A stretch of DNA of 64,000 nucleotides, taken from positions 2,958,001 to 3,022,000 of the forward strand of contig NZ_JAGJBZ010000001.1 of the NCBI RefSeq assembly GCF_020010925.1, written 5' to 3'. A program made the position numbers and the translations under genes. Numbering within the stretch: position 1 is the first letter of the stretch; every line of letters begins with the position of its first letter. Source of the stretch: Streptomyces griseiscabiei. GTDB taxonomy: Bacteria; Actinomycetota; Actinomycetes; Streptomycetales; Streptomycetaceae. The notes beneath the pieces were generated by a model that did not search any database, was not told where the DNA came from, and saw only the letters and a program-made list of their open reading frames with translations. Below are positions 54,891-63,311 of the stretch, one piece after another.

Positions 54891-54917
54891 TGTCCGACCT
54901 GTCGGACACGTGTCCGA
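54891..54917 (-). promoter_or_regulatory. Three alternating half-sites in the tatA leader
   Basis: TGTCCGAC and GTCGGACA (54891-54908) form a perfect 8+2+8 palindrome; the second half also pairs with a following CGGACAC/GTGTCCG palindrome (54903-54916). The site lies in the tatA 5' region, 38 bases from the ATG; a possible promoter is further upstream (TTGCCT and TACGAT with 19-base spacing). Confidence 0.55.
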
Positions 54918-55110
54918 TCGATCGTGCTGGCAGCGATCGTAACTCCCAGGGGTGAACGTCAGGCAATCCCTGTGCGCACTCCCGATTCGCGACCCGGGCC
55001 TCGTTCTCCGTGCCGCGACAGGCAGCGTACCTGCCGAAGGTGAGAAGGTGACAGGGCGAAGTGGCGCAAAACGCACTCGGCGGCCAAGTCACAGGAGCCT
55101 CGGCGGGAAC

Positions 55111-55305
55111 TCACAGAGCGTCCACAGAGCGGGCCGCGCTCGCCGTCGACCGCTCCAGTTCCTCCGCCGCCCGGTTGATCCTCCGGGCCGACTCCGTGAC
55201 CTGCGCACCCAGCCTCTGGGCCTCCAGGAAGACCCGCACGGCGAGCACCCCCAGCACGACCAGACCCACGAAACCCACAGCCACCGCGAACATCGCCCAG
55301 AACAT
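55111..55305 (-). CDS. Small single-pass membrane protein
   Basis: 64 residues: one membrane helix (about 2-23, FWAMFAVAVGFVGLVVLGVLAV) and a coiled-coil-like tail (EAQRLGAQVTESARRINRAAEELERSTASA). No family recognised with certainty. ATG 55305. A TAGGGT box 7 bases before the start suggests a leaderless message. The gene is conserved in this neighbourhood in streptomycetes, from memory. Confidence 0.65.
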   Translation of the reverse strand: MFWAMFAVAVGFVGLVVLGVLAVRVFLEAQRLGAQVTESARRINRAAEELERSTASAARSVDAL

Positions 55306-55312
55306 GGCGACG

Positions 55313-55318
55313 ACCCTA
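55313..55318 (-). promoter_or_regulatory. TAGGGT -10 box, probably leaderless
   Basis: TAGGGT on the minus strand ends seven bases before ATG 55305, with no ribosome-binding site between. It overlaps the end of the upstream zinc-ribbon gene. Confidence 0.45.
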
Positions 55319-55654
55319 GCCCGCCGAATGCAGTCGCAGTGTTCTTACCCCGCCGCCGGTCAGCAGCTCGACGATCCGCTCACCGGCCGGCTTGCGGACG
55401 GCGGTGCCGCACTCGGGGCAGGTGAACGAGTAGAAGGTGGACTTGCTGGTGGCGCCGATGGCCAGCCGCAGCGCGCTCGCCCCCAGCTCGAAGTTGGCCC
55501 GGCAGTCGGGGCAGCCGGCCCTGAACACCACGTCGACCGCCTTCTTCATCCCCGCGAAGGCGACCGCCACGGTCATCTCCTGGATCTCCTGCACACCGGA
55601 TTTGACGCCGGACGTCACACTCGTCACACCCGACACAACCGACCCGCCGCTCAC
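55316..55654 (-). CDS. Small zinc-ribbon-like protein
   Basis: 112 residues. CPDCRANF (about residues 48-55) and CPECGTAV (about 75-82) give a four-cysteine zinc ribbon in the C-terminal half. The N-terminal half has SGVTSVTSGVKSGVQEIQEM followed by a hydrophobic stretch. Role unknown. GTG 55654 is taken; later GTG codons are possible starts. The gene lies upstream of the small membrane protein in the same direction. Confidence 0.65.
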   Translation of the reverse strand: MSGGSVVSGVTSVTSGVKSGVQEIQEMTVAVAFAGMKKAVDVVFRAGCPDCRANFELGASALRLAIGATSKSTFYSFTCPECGTAVRKPAGERIVELLTGGGVRTLRLHSAG

Positions 55655-55779
55655 AGCCCTCGTATCTCCCTCTTCCGGTAGTACGCGTCACGATCTGCCG
55701 CTGTCACGATCCGCCGTCGCCACGGGGCCCTGCGTAGCCACGATCCGCCGACGGATGCCATGGGTCCCGCCCCTGGACG

Positions 55780-56778
55780 TCAGGCTCTCGCCGGCCCGGC
55801 CTCGCCATAGGCCGCCAGCGCCTCGCGGGCCGCCCGGCGGGCGCTGTCGGCGAGGTCCTGCGGGGAGACGATCCGGCCGTCGCGCCCGAGCCGCAGCGCC
55901 AGGCGCCTGAGCGAGGCGGGATCGGGGGTGCGCAGACTGATGCGCAGCCCGCCGTCCGGCAGCTCCTCGGCGCTGTCGTGCGGGTAGTACTCGGCGACCC
56001 AGCGCCCGCCGGGACCCACCTCGACGACGACCTCGGGGTCCTCGGCGGCGGGCTGCACCAGCGCCTCCGACAGATCCCGCAGCTCGACCTCGGGCGGCGC
56101 GGACGGCTCGTCCAGGATCTTGATCTCGGCGACCCGGTCCAGCCGGAACGTACGCCGGGCCTCGGAGCGGCGGCACCAGGCCTCGACATAGGTGTGCCCC
56201 ACGCTGACCAGGCGGATCGGGTCGATCTCGCGCTCGGTGAGCTCGTCACGGGCGGGCGAGTAGTAGCGGATCCACAGCCGCCGGCGCTCCGAGATCGCCC
56301 GGTCGACGTCCGCGAAGACCCCGCCCTCGGCCTCGAAGGTGACCGACAGCCGTGAGCTGGCGCCCGCCGCGTCCCCGGCCGCGCCCTCGACCTTGGCGGT
56401 GGCCCGCAGCAGCGCCTGCCGGTCGCTCTCGCGCAGCCCGGGCAGCGTGGCGACCGCGCGGGCGGCCACCAGCAGGGCGGTGGCCTCGTCGGCGGCGAGC
56501 CTGAGCGGCTCGGCCGCCTCCGCGCCCAGGGCGGCCGGGTTGTGCCACCAGATGCGTTCGCCGTCGGTGTCGATGTCGAGCAGATCACCGCCGCGGAAGC
56601 TGGTCCCGCACATGGGCAGCACATCGAGGTCCGAGACCAGCTCGTCCTCGGTGATCCCGAAGGCTCGGGCGACGTCCTCGATCCGGGCGCCGGGCCGCTC
56701 CCGCAGATAGGTCACCAGGGAGAGCATCCGCCGGGTCTGGTCGATGGCGTTCGCCGGCCGGGCCGGTTTTCCCACCAC
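55780..56778 (-). CDS. pafC: WYL-domain transcriptional regulator PafC
   Basis: 332 residues. The N-terminal winged helix-turn-helix (YLRERPGARIEDVARAFGITEDELVSDLDVL) is followed by a WYL domain (about 150-240; RRRLWIRYYSPARDELTEREIDPIRLVSVGHTYVEAWCRRSEARRTFRLDRV) and a WCX extension. With PafB it forms a heterodimer that in mycobacteria activates the SOS-independent DNA-damage response. GTG 56778 is 16 bases downstream of the pafB stop, so the two are one operon. Confidence 0.9.
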   Translation of the reverse strand: MVGKPARPANAIDQTRRMLSLVTYLRERPGARIEDVARAFGITEDELVSDLDVLPMCGTSFRGGDLLDIDTDGERIWWHNPAALGAEAAEPLRLAADEATALLVAARAVATLPGLRESDRQALLRATAKVEGAAGDAAGASSRLSVTFEAEGGVFADVDRAISERRRLWIRYYSPARDELTEREIDPIRLVSVGHTYVEAWCRRSEARRTFRLDRVAEIKILDEPSAPPEVELRDLSEALVQPAAEDPEVVVEVGPGGRWVAEYYPHDSAEELPDGGLRISLRTPDPASLRRLALRLGRDGRIVSPQDLADSARRAAREALAAYGEAGPARA

Positions 56779-56793
56779 GTTCTTACGTCCCCC

Positions 56794-57747
56794 TCAACCC
56801 TTGGCCACGGCACGCAGCCGGTCCACCACATCGGCCCGCAGCTCGGCCGGCTCCAGGACCACCACATCGGGCCCGAACTCCACCAGCCAGGCGTCCAGAC
56901 CGTGCCCGTACGGAATCTCCAACTCGTCCCAGCCGTCTCCGAGTTCCCGTACGGCCGAGGCCTTCGCCCGCAGCGGGTAACCGGCGCCCGTCCGCAGCCG
57001 GATCAGCGCGGAGCGGTCGGCGGTCTCACCGGCCCAGCCGGCCACCGTCTCGCGCACGGTGACGACGTCCGGGACCTCGGCGGTGAACGCGGCGCCCCGG
57101 CTGCGGACCCGGCCGGTGATCCGGGAGAGCCGGAAGACCCGCTCGGCGCCCCGGTCCCGGTCGAAGCCGGCCAGATACCAGTGACCGCGCCAGCACTCCA
57201 GCGCCCACGGCTCGACATGGCGGGGCTCGGGGCGGGCGGCGGTGGCCTTGCGGTAGTCGAACACGACGGGGCGGCGGTCCCGGCAGGCCAGCATCAGGGG
57301 CTCGAAGGCGGCCTCGTGCACCGGGATGCGCGGCTCCAGGGCGCCATGCGTCTCGTACGGGTCGACGTCCTCGGGCAGCCCGGCCGCCCGCAGCTTCTGC
57401 AGAGCGCCGCTGGCGGCCCCGGCGAAGCGGGCCTGCTGCCACACCTTCGCGGCGAGCCCGAGGGCCGCGGCCTCCTCGGCGTCCAGGGTGATGGGCGGCA
57501 GGCTGTTGCTGTCGCGGCGGGCCAGATAGCCGACCTCGCCGTCGAGGTTCTCCACCGTCTCGATGACCAGACCGAGTTCGCGCAGATCGTCCTTGTCACG
57601 CTCGAACATGCGGTTGAAGGAGTCGTCGCTGCCGGCTTCGAGATAGGCCTCGATGGACTCCCTCAGCTCGCGCTTGCTGAGCGGCCGGCGCGTCCCCAGC
57701 AGACACAGCGCCAGGTTCATCAACCGCTCGGCCTTGGCAATGGCCAT
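56794..57747 (-). CDS. pafB: WYL-domain transcriptional regulator PafB
   Basis: 317 residues. Winged helix (MNLALCLLGTRRPLSKRELRESIEAYL, FNRMFERDKDDLRELG), WYL domain (RRPVVFDYRKATAARPEPRHVEPWALECWRGHWYLAGFDRDRGAERVFRLSRI) and C-terminal WCX domain (VEFGPDVVVLEPAELRADV). It is the partner of PafC. The linkage of pafB/pafC with pafA is characteristic of actinobacteria although here two FKBP genes separate them. Confidence 0.9.
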   Translation of the reverse strand: MAIAKAERLMNLALCLLGTRRPLSKRELRESIEAYLEAGSDDSFNRMFERDKDDLRELGLVIETVENLDGEVGYLARRDSNSLPPITLDAEEAAALGLAAKVWQQARFAGAASGALQKLRAAGLPEDVDPYETHGALEPRIPVHEAAFEPLMLACRDRRPVVFDYRKATAARPEPRHVEPWALECWRGHWYLAGFDRDRGAERVFRLSRITGRVRSRGAAFTAEVPDVVTVRETVAGWAGETADRSALIRLRTGAGYPLRAKASAVRELGDGWDELEIPYGHGLDAWLVEFGPDVVVLEPAELRADVVDRLRAVAKG

Positions 57748-57815
57748 CGACGCCCTTCCTCCGGGTGTTTCCGCGGCACGAACCTACCGCTACGAAGCGT
57801 CGCGGCAAAAGCCGA

Positions 57816-57843
57816 GGGCCCATGCCCGAACAGGCATGGACCC
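57816..57843. terminator. Hairpin between FKBP and pafB
   Basis: Inverted repeat GGGCCCATGCC with GGCATGGACCC (one mismatched base), 6-base centre. On the minus strand it is followed within 20 bases by TTTT. It may end the FKBP transcript before pafBC. Confidence 0.45.
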
Positions 57844-57897
57844 CAGACGGTCGAGACCGGTCACGACATGATCAGTCGTGATGCGGTTTCCGACAGA

Positions 57898-58269
57898 TCA
57901 GACCCCGAGCAGGTCCACCACGAAGATCAGCGTCTCACCGGGCTTGATCGCCGGGGTGGGGCTCTGGTCGCCGTAGGCGAGGTGGGCAGGGATGGTCAGC
58001 TGACGGCGGCCACCGACCTTCATGCCCTGCACACCCTGGTCCCAGCCCTTGATGACACGACCGCCACCGAGCGGGAAACGGAACGGGGCGCCACGGTTCC
58101 AGCTGGCGTCGAACTCCTCACCGGTGGAGAAGGACACACCCACGTAGTGCACGGTGACGGTCTGACCCGCCTGGGCCACCTCGCCGTCGCCCTCCCAGAT
58201 GTCCTTGATCGCCAGGTCCGCCGGCGGCTCGCCCTCGGGGAAGTCGATCTCGGGCTTCTCAATGCTCAC
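57898..58269 (-). CDS. FKBP-type peptidyl-prolyl cis-trans isomerase
   Basis: 123 residues, single FKBP domain without a signal. GQTVTVHYVGVSFSTGEEFDASWNRG, PFRFPLGGGRVIKGWDQGVQGMKVGGRRQLTIPAHLAYG and ETLIFVVDLLGV hold the aromatic active-site pattern (Y, F, D, W, Y, F). GTG 58269 with AGGAGCC upstream is preferred over an ATG ten codons earlier. Streptomyces FKBPs of this size are cytosolic. Confidence 0.9.
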   Translation of the reverse strand: MSIEKPEIDFPEGEPPADLAIKDIWEGDGEVAQAGQTVTVHYVGVSFSTGEEFDASWNRGAPFRFPLGGGRVIKGWDQGVQGMKVGGRRQLTIPAHLAYGDQSPTPAIKPGETLIFVVDLLGV

Positions 58270-58347
58270 GTCTTCAGGCTCCTGCTTGTGTATGTACATA
58301 TGTGTACGGGGGCAACGCCGGACAGTCTCGCATCCCGGCCCCGGGTG

Positions 58348-59340
58348 CTACATCTTCGCGAGGATGTCCACGGTGAACACCATCACGGAGTCCTTCTTGA
58401 TGTCGCTGCCGCTCGGCGGCGTGTCCCCGTAACCCAGCTTGGGCGGGATCACGATGAGAAGGCGACTGCCCACCTTCTTGCCGGTCATGCCCTGCGACCA
58501 GCCCTTGACGACCTGCTGCAGCCCGAACGAGCTGAGCGCGTCCCGGCTGTAGGAGGAGTCGAATTCCTTGCCGTTCTCCCACAGCACACCCTTGTACTGC
58601 ACCAGCAGACTGTCGTCCGCGCCGACCTCCGGGCCGTCACCCTCGATGATGTAGTTGGCCACCAGCTTCGTCGGCGGGTCGACCTTCGGGACCTCGATGG
58701 ACGGCGCCTTGCCGTCGGTGTTGGTGCCCACCTTCGGCAGATCCACGTCGTCCTGCGCGACCTTCGTGCCCTTCGCCGAGCTCTTGGCGTTGAAGGTGTT
58801 CTGCACATCCACGACGAAGACCAGCGTGTCGGTGCCCTTGATCCCCGCCTGCGCGTTCCCGTCCTTGCCGTAGCCCCAGGTCGGCGGCACCGCCATCTGG
58901 ACCCGGCTGCCGGCCTTCTTGCCCGTCAGCGCATACCGCCAGCCGTCGATGATGCCCTGCGGGGAGAGCTGGATGACCAGCGGCGTCTTACGGTCGTAGG
59001 AGTTGTCGAAGACCTTCGCCGTGGACCAGATCTGCCCCAGGTAGTTCGCCTGGATGTAGTCGCCCTCGGCGATCGTCCCGCCGCTGCCCGCGATGACCGT
59101 CTTCACCGCCAGGTCCTTCGACGGATCACCGCTGCCCTTGGCGACGGTCGGCTTCTCGTCGAACTTCACCCCGTTCGTGATCGCCGGCAGCGGACCGTCC
59201 ACGATCTTCGGCGGCTTCGCCGCGCTCGCCGACGCGGACGGGCTGCTGCTGGCCTTGGCCGAGTCGGACTCACCGTCACCACAGGCGGCGAGCGTGACCA
59301 GTCCAGCGGGGACGGCGATGAGAAGGGAGCGTCGGCGCAC
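58348..59340 (-). CDS. Lipoprotein with two FKBP domains
   Basis: 330 residues. A basic N-terminus and LVTLAAC lipobox anchor the protein to the outer face of the membrane. FKBP domain 1 (about 80-190) has EGDYIQANYLGQIWSTAKVFDNSYDRK; domain 2 (about 225-328) has DDSLLVQYKGVLWENGKEFDSSYSRD and KKVGSRLLIVIPPKLGYGDTPP. Some active-site residues differ between copies, so one may be weak. It likely assists folding of exported proteins. GTG 59340 follows GAGG. Confidence 0.88.
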   Translation of the reverse strand: MRRRSLLIAVPAGLVTLAACGDGESDSAKASSSPSASASAAKPPKIVDGPLPAITNGVKFDEKPTVAKGSGDPSKDLAVKTVIAGSGGTIAEGDYIQANYLGQIWSTAKVFDNSYDRKTPLVIQLSPQGIIDGWRYALTGKKAGSRVQMAVPPTWGYGKDGNAQAGIKGTDTLVFVVDVQNTFNAKSSAKGTKVAQDDVDLPKVGTNTDGKAPSIEVPKVDPPTKLVANYIIEGDGPEVGADDSLLVQYKGVLWENGKEFDSSYSRDALSSFGLQQVVKGWSQGMTGKKVGSRLLIVIPPKLGYGDTPPSGSDIKKDSVMVFTVDILAKM

Positions 59341-59471
59341 GGTGAAGGCCTCGTATCGGTCGATCTTGTCGGATGGCGTGCGCGCAACTCTACGGCGTGC
59401 GAAGGGCGCCGTACGGCAAACGTACGGCGCCCCGCGTTGCGTTCCGACAATCAGGCCTGGAACATTCCGGC

Positions 59472-60833
59472 TCACATTCCCGCGATGAGCTTCTCCACCC
59501 GGTCGTCCACCGAACGGAACGGGTCCTTGCACAACACCGTGCGTTGTGCCTGGTCGTTGAGCTTGAGATGCACCCAGTCGACCGTGAAATCCCGGCGCTG
59601 TTCCTGTGCGCGCCGGATGAAGTCACCACGCAGCCGCGCCCGAGTGGTCTGCGGCGGAACCGACTTGCCCTCGAAGATCTTCAAGTCATTGCAGATGCGG
59701 GCGGCTTGGCCTTTCCTCTCCAACAGGTAGTAGAGGCCACGACGGCGGTGGATGTCGTGATACGCGAGGTCTATCTGCGCGACCCGCGGATGCGACATGG
59801 TCATGTTGTGCTTGGCGCGGTACCGCTCGATGAGCTTGTACTTCATCACCCAGTCGATTTCGGTGCCGATCCGGTCGAGGTCCTCCGCCTCGATCGAGTC
59901 CAGCGTGCGGCCCCACAGCTCCAGGACCTGCTCGACGGTGCCCGTACGGATGCCGCGGCGCTCCACGAAGTCCACGGCCTTCTCGTAGTACTCGCGCTGC
60001 ACCTCCAGCGCGGAGGCCTCCCGGCCGCTGGCCAGCCGCACCTTGCGACGGCCGGTGAGGTCATGGCTGACCTCGCGGATCGCCCGGATCGGGTTCTCCA
60101 GCGTCAGGTCACGCATGACCGTGCCCGCCTCGATCATGCGCAGCACCAGGTCGGTCGCGCCGACCTTGAGCAGCATGGTCGTCTCGGACATGTTCGAGTC
60201 GCCCACGATGACGTGGAGACGGCGGTACCGCTCGGCGTCCGCGTGCGGTTCGTCACGGGTGTTGATGATCGGCCGGGAGCGGGTGGTCGCCGAGCTGACG
60301 CCCTCCCAGATGTGCTCCGCGCGCTGGCTCACGCAGTACACCGCACCACGCGGGGTCTGCAACACCTTGCCCGCGCCGCACAGCAGCTGCCGGGTGACCA
60401 GGAACGGAATCAGGATGTCGGCGAGCCGGGAGAACTCCCCGTGCCGCGCCACCAGATAGTTCTCGTGGCAACCGTAGGAGTTGCCCGCCGAGTCCGTGTT
60501 GTTCTTGAAGAGATAGACGTCGCCCGCGATTCCCTCCTCGTGCAGGCGGCGTTCGGCGTCGACCAGCAGTCCCTCGAGAATGCGCTCGCCGGCCTTGTCA
60601 TGAGTGACGAGTTCGGTCACGTTGTCACATTCGGGTGTCGCGTATTCCGGATGTGAGCCCACGTCGAGATAGAGGCGGGCCCCGTTCCGCAGAAACACAT
60701 TGCTGCTGCGGCCCCATGACACGACACGGCGGAAGAGGTACCGCGCCACCTCGTCAGGAGACAGACGGCGCTGTCCCCTGAACGTGCATGTGACGCCGTA
60801 CTCGTTCTCCAGCCCGAAAATGCGGCGGTCCAT
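59472..60833 (-). CDS. pafA: Pup-protein ligase PafA
   Basis: 453 residues, the glutamine synthetase-like ligase that attaches the prokaryotic ubiquitin-like protein Pup to lysines. [43 protein letters not shown] (active Asp D57), [30 protein letters not shown] and [15 protein letters not shown] are its highly conserved parts. Full length. A TAATGT box (60840-60845) may start a leaderless message. It is separated from prcA by an MFS gene and a LacI gene. Confidence 0.96.
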   Translation of the reverse strand: MDRRIFGLENEYGVTCTFRGQRRLSPDEVARYLFRRVVSWGRSSNVFLRNGARLYLDVGSHPEYATPECDNVTELVTHDKAGERILEGLLVDAERRLHEEGIAGDVYLFKNNTDSAGNSYGCHENYLVARHGEFSRLADILIPFLVTRQLLCGAGKVLQTPRGAVYCVSQRAEHIWEGVSSATTRSRPIINTRDEPHADAERYRRLHVIVGDSNMSETTMLLKVGATDLVLRMIEAGTVMRDLTLENPIRAIREVSHDLTGRRKVRLASGREASALEVQREYYEKAVDFVERRGIRTGTVEQVLELWGRTLDSIEAEDLDRIGTEIDWVMKYKLIERYRAKHNMTMSHPRVAQIDLAYHDIHRRRGLYYLLERKGQAARICNDLKIFEGKSVPPQTTRARLRGDFIRRAQEQRRDFTVDWVHLKLNDQAQRTVLCKDPFRSVDDRVEKLIAGM

Positions 60834-60839
60834 GACTGA

Positions 60840-60845
60840 ACATTA
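60840..60845 (-). promoter_or_regulatory. TAATGT -10 box for pafA
   Basis: TAATGT on the minus strand overlaps the end of the MFS gene (its TAA is part of the box) and ends six bases before the pafA ATG; no ribosome-binding site is seen. Suggests a separate, leaderless pafA transcript. Confidence 0.4.
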
Positions 60846-62102
60846 CGCCCGATCCACCGAGCTGAAACGGGGTTCGGCAGCACGGTTTGGATCATTTTCC
60901 GATGAGACCGCAACCACCGCACCCTCGGAAGGAACGGCGAGAACCCGCCCCGTGGCCAGTAGCACCAGCAACGACACGGCCCCGGCGGCACCCGGCACCA
61001 CGAACCCCCACAGCGTCCCGCCCCACTCGACGACCGGCCCCGCGACCGCCGTTCCGACCGACTGGCCCACCGTGAACGTCGTCACGATCCACGAGAACGC
61101 CTCCGTGACCGTCCCCCGCGGCGCGTGCCGGTCGACGAGGACGAACACACAGGCGATGGCCGGCGCCAGGAACACCCCCGCGAGCGTCGTCAGCCCCGTC
61201 ATCCCCACCGGCCCCGGCATCAGCGTCAACGGCACATAACAGACCGCCAGCAGCGCCACCAGCACCTGCAGCCGCCGCTCCGGCGCCCCGCCCCACTGCC
61301 GCGCGCCGTACACCGTGCCGCCCAGCAGCGCGCCCAGTCCGACACCCGCCATCAGCCAGCCGTAGACGGCGTCCCCGCCGTGGTCGTCCGCGTACGAGAC
61401 GGCGGCCACGGTGATCGAGCCGAGCGCGATCCCGACGAACAGGAACGCGCCGAGCAGCGCCAGCAGCCCGGGCGAGCGCAGCGCGCCCAGCCAGTGCGCC
61501 TCGCGCGGCGCCGAGCGCCAGGCCCGAGACGGCGGCGAGACGACCACCCACAGGGCGCCCAGCACCCCGATCGCGCTGAGCACGACCAGCGCCGCCGACG
61601 CCGACCACAGCGCCACGCACAGCGTCACCAGCAGCGGCCCCACGGTGAACATCAGCTCCTGCGCCACGGCGTCCATCGCGTACGCCGTGTGCACCTGCTC
61701 CTCCTTGCGCAGGACCGTGGACCACAGGGCCCGCAGCCCGCCCTCCAGAGGCGGCGTGAACAACCCGGCGACGGCCATCGCCAGATACGCCACCGGCAGC
61801 GGATCCAGCCCCGACAGCGCGAAGACGACCATCGCGAGGGCCGACACCACGGCTGCCGGCAGCTGCACCCGCGGCTGTCCGAACAGGTCCACCAGCCGCC
61901 CCAGCAGCGGCTGCCCCACGGCGTTGGACAGGCCGTACACGGCCGCCAGCGCGCCCGCGAGGCTGTACGTGCCGCCCTCGGCCCGTACGAAGAGCACGAT
62001 CGCGATCGCGGCGGTGGCGTTGGGCAACCGGCCCACCAGCGTCCCGGCCAGCAGCCGCGCGGCGTGCCGCGTCCTGAGGATGTCGAGATATCCGGCGGCC
62101 AT
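60843..62102 (-). CDS. MFS transporter
   Basis: 419 residues with 12 membrane helices. FVRAEGGTYSLAGALAAVYGLSNAVGQPLLGRLVDLFGQPRV is a Major Facilitator loop 2-3 segment; GWLMAGVGLGALLGGTVYGAR lies in the second half. A drug or sugar efflux/uptake role is possible; no substrate call. It is divergent from the LacI regulator, which likely controls it. A sequence of 108 bases separates the two starts. Confidence 0.85.
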   Translation of the reverse strand: MAAGYLDILRTRHAARLLAGTLVGRLPNATAAIAIVLFVRAEGGTYSLAGALAAVYGLSNAVGQPLLGRLVDLFGQPRVQLPAAVVSALAMVVFALSGLDPLPVAYLAMAVAGLFTPPLEGGLRALWSTVLRKEEQVHTAYAMDAVAQELMFTVGPLLVTLCVALWSASAALVVLSAIGVLGALWVVVSPPSRAWRSAPREAHWLGALRSPGLLALLGAFLFVGIALGSITVAAVSYADDHGGDAVYGWLMAGVGLGALLGGTVYGARQWGGAPERRLQVLVALLAVCYVPLTLMPGPVGMTGLTTLAGVFLAPAIACVFVLVDRHAPRGTVTEAFSWIVTTFTVGQSVGTAVAGPVVEWGGTLWGFVVPGAAGAVSLLVLLATGRVLAVPSEGAVVAVSSENDPNRAAEPRFSSVDRA

Positions 62103-62139
62103 GTCCTGCCTCTCGATGGGCTCCCGACGAGGGAAGTGT

Positions 62140-62166
62140 TACGTATAACGTCGTCTTTCATACGTA
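62140..62166. promoter_or_regulatory. Candidate LacI-type operator
   Basis: TACGTAT (62140-62146) and ATACGTA (62160-62166) are reverse complements around a 13-base centre, between the divergent MFS and LacI-family starts. Confidence 0.45.
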
Positions 62167-62210
62167 CCATGTGCCCTGTCCACGAGTCCAGACGAGGGAG
62201 CAGGCCGACG

Positions 62211-63230
62211 GTGGCACGAAGCAGTACGCGCCCCACGAGCCGTGACGTCGCCCAGGCCGCCGGCGTCTCCCAGGCAGCCGTCTCCCTGGTCCTCGGCGAC
62301 AAATGGCGCGGCCGGGTCTCCGAGACCACGGCCGAACGCGTCCGCGAGGCCGCCCGCGAACTGGGCTACCGGCCCAACCTCGCCGCCCGCAACCTCCGCC
62401 TCGGCCGCACCCGCACCGTCCTCCTCGTCGTCCCCGCCCTCACGACCGAGTTCTTCGCTGGCGTCTACACCGGCGCCGCCCGCGTCGCCGCCCGCCACGG
62501 CTTCGGCGTCGTGCTCTACCCCTCCCCCGAGGGCGTCGGCCCCGCCCGCGACCCCTTCGCCTCCGCACAGGCCGCCCTCGACGGCGTCATCGCCTCCTCC
62601 ATGGCCGCCGACGCCCTCACCGCCATCCGCGGCGACCAGCTCCCCCTGGTGATGCTCGACAGCGACCCCGAAGGCAGCCTCGGCGCCGCAACCGTCAACC
62701 TCGACATCCGCGACGGGGTCCGCCAGGTCGCCGAACACCTGCTCGCACTCGGCCACCGCCGCTTCCTGCACCTGGCCGCCGACATCCCCTCCTGGACCTT
62801 CGACGTCCGCGCACGCGCACTGGCGACACACGTGGGCTCGATGCCGGGCACGTCCCTGCGGACGGCCGCCGCGCCGATCTCCATCGAAGGCGCCCTCGCC
62901 GCGGCGGAGGCAGCCCTGTCAGGGGCCGGGGACGACGAGCGCCCCACCGCGATCGTCTGCGACGACGACAAACTGGCCGCCGGCGCCTACAAGGCCGCAC
63001 GACGCCTCGGCCTGCGCATCCCCGAGGACCTCTCCGTGACCGGCCTCGACGACCTCGCCCTCGCCACGGCACTCGACCCCGAGCTGACCACCGTACGACT
63101 CGACGCGGAACTGTTCGGCGAACGAGGCATGGCAGCCCTGCTGGCCGTCCTGGAGGGACGTACACCGGTGGAGGGGGACATCCCCGTGGAACTGGTGGCA
63201 CGCGGCTCCACCGCACGACCAGGAAGCTGA
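62211..63230 (+). CDS. LacI-family transcriptional regulator
   Basis: 339 residues. Helix-turn-helix TSRDVAQAAGVSQAAVSLVLGDKWRGRVSETTAERVREAARELGYRPNLAARNLRLG, hinge and then a sugar-binding-protein fold (TRTVLLVVPALTTEFFAGVYTGAARVAARHGFGVVLYP). GTG 62211. The target is probably the divergent MFS gene. A strong terminator follows at 63239. Confidence 0.86.
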   Translation: MARSSTRPTSRDVAQAAGVSQAAVSLVLGDKWRGRVSETTAERVREAARELGYRPNLAARNLRLGRTRTVLLVVPALTTEFFAGVYTGAARVAARHGFGVVLYPSPEGVGPARDPFASAQAALDGVIASSMAADALTAIRGDQLPLVMLDSDPEGSLGAATVNLDIRDGVRQVAEHLLALGHRRFLHLAADIPSWTFDVRARALATHVGSMPGTSLRTAAAPISIEGALAAAEAALSGAGDDERPTAIVCDDDKLAAGAYKAARRLGLRIPEDLSVTGLDDLALATALDPELTTVRLDAELFGERGMAALLAVLEGRTPVEGDIPVELVARGSTARPGS

Positions 63231-63238
63231 GAAACGCC

Positions 63239-63271
63239 GTGCGCCCCGGCCTCGCGTCGGCCGGGGCGCAC
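63239..63271. terminator. Terminator between LacI gene and prcA
   Basis: GTGCGCCCCGGCC (63239-63251) and GGCCGGGGCGCAC (63259-63271) form a perfect 13-bp stem with loop TCGCGTC. It lies between the convergent LacI gene and prcA. Confidence 0.8.
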
Positions 63272-63311
63272 TACGGACTACAGGAAACGGGCCGTACCGG
63301 CCCCGCCGCCC

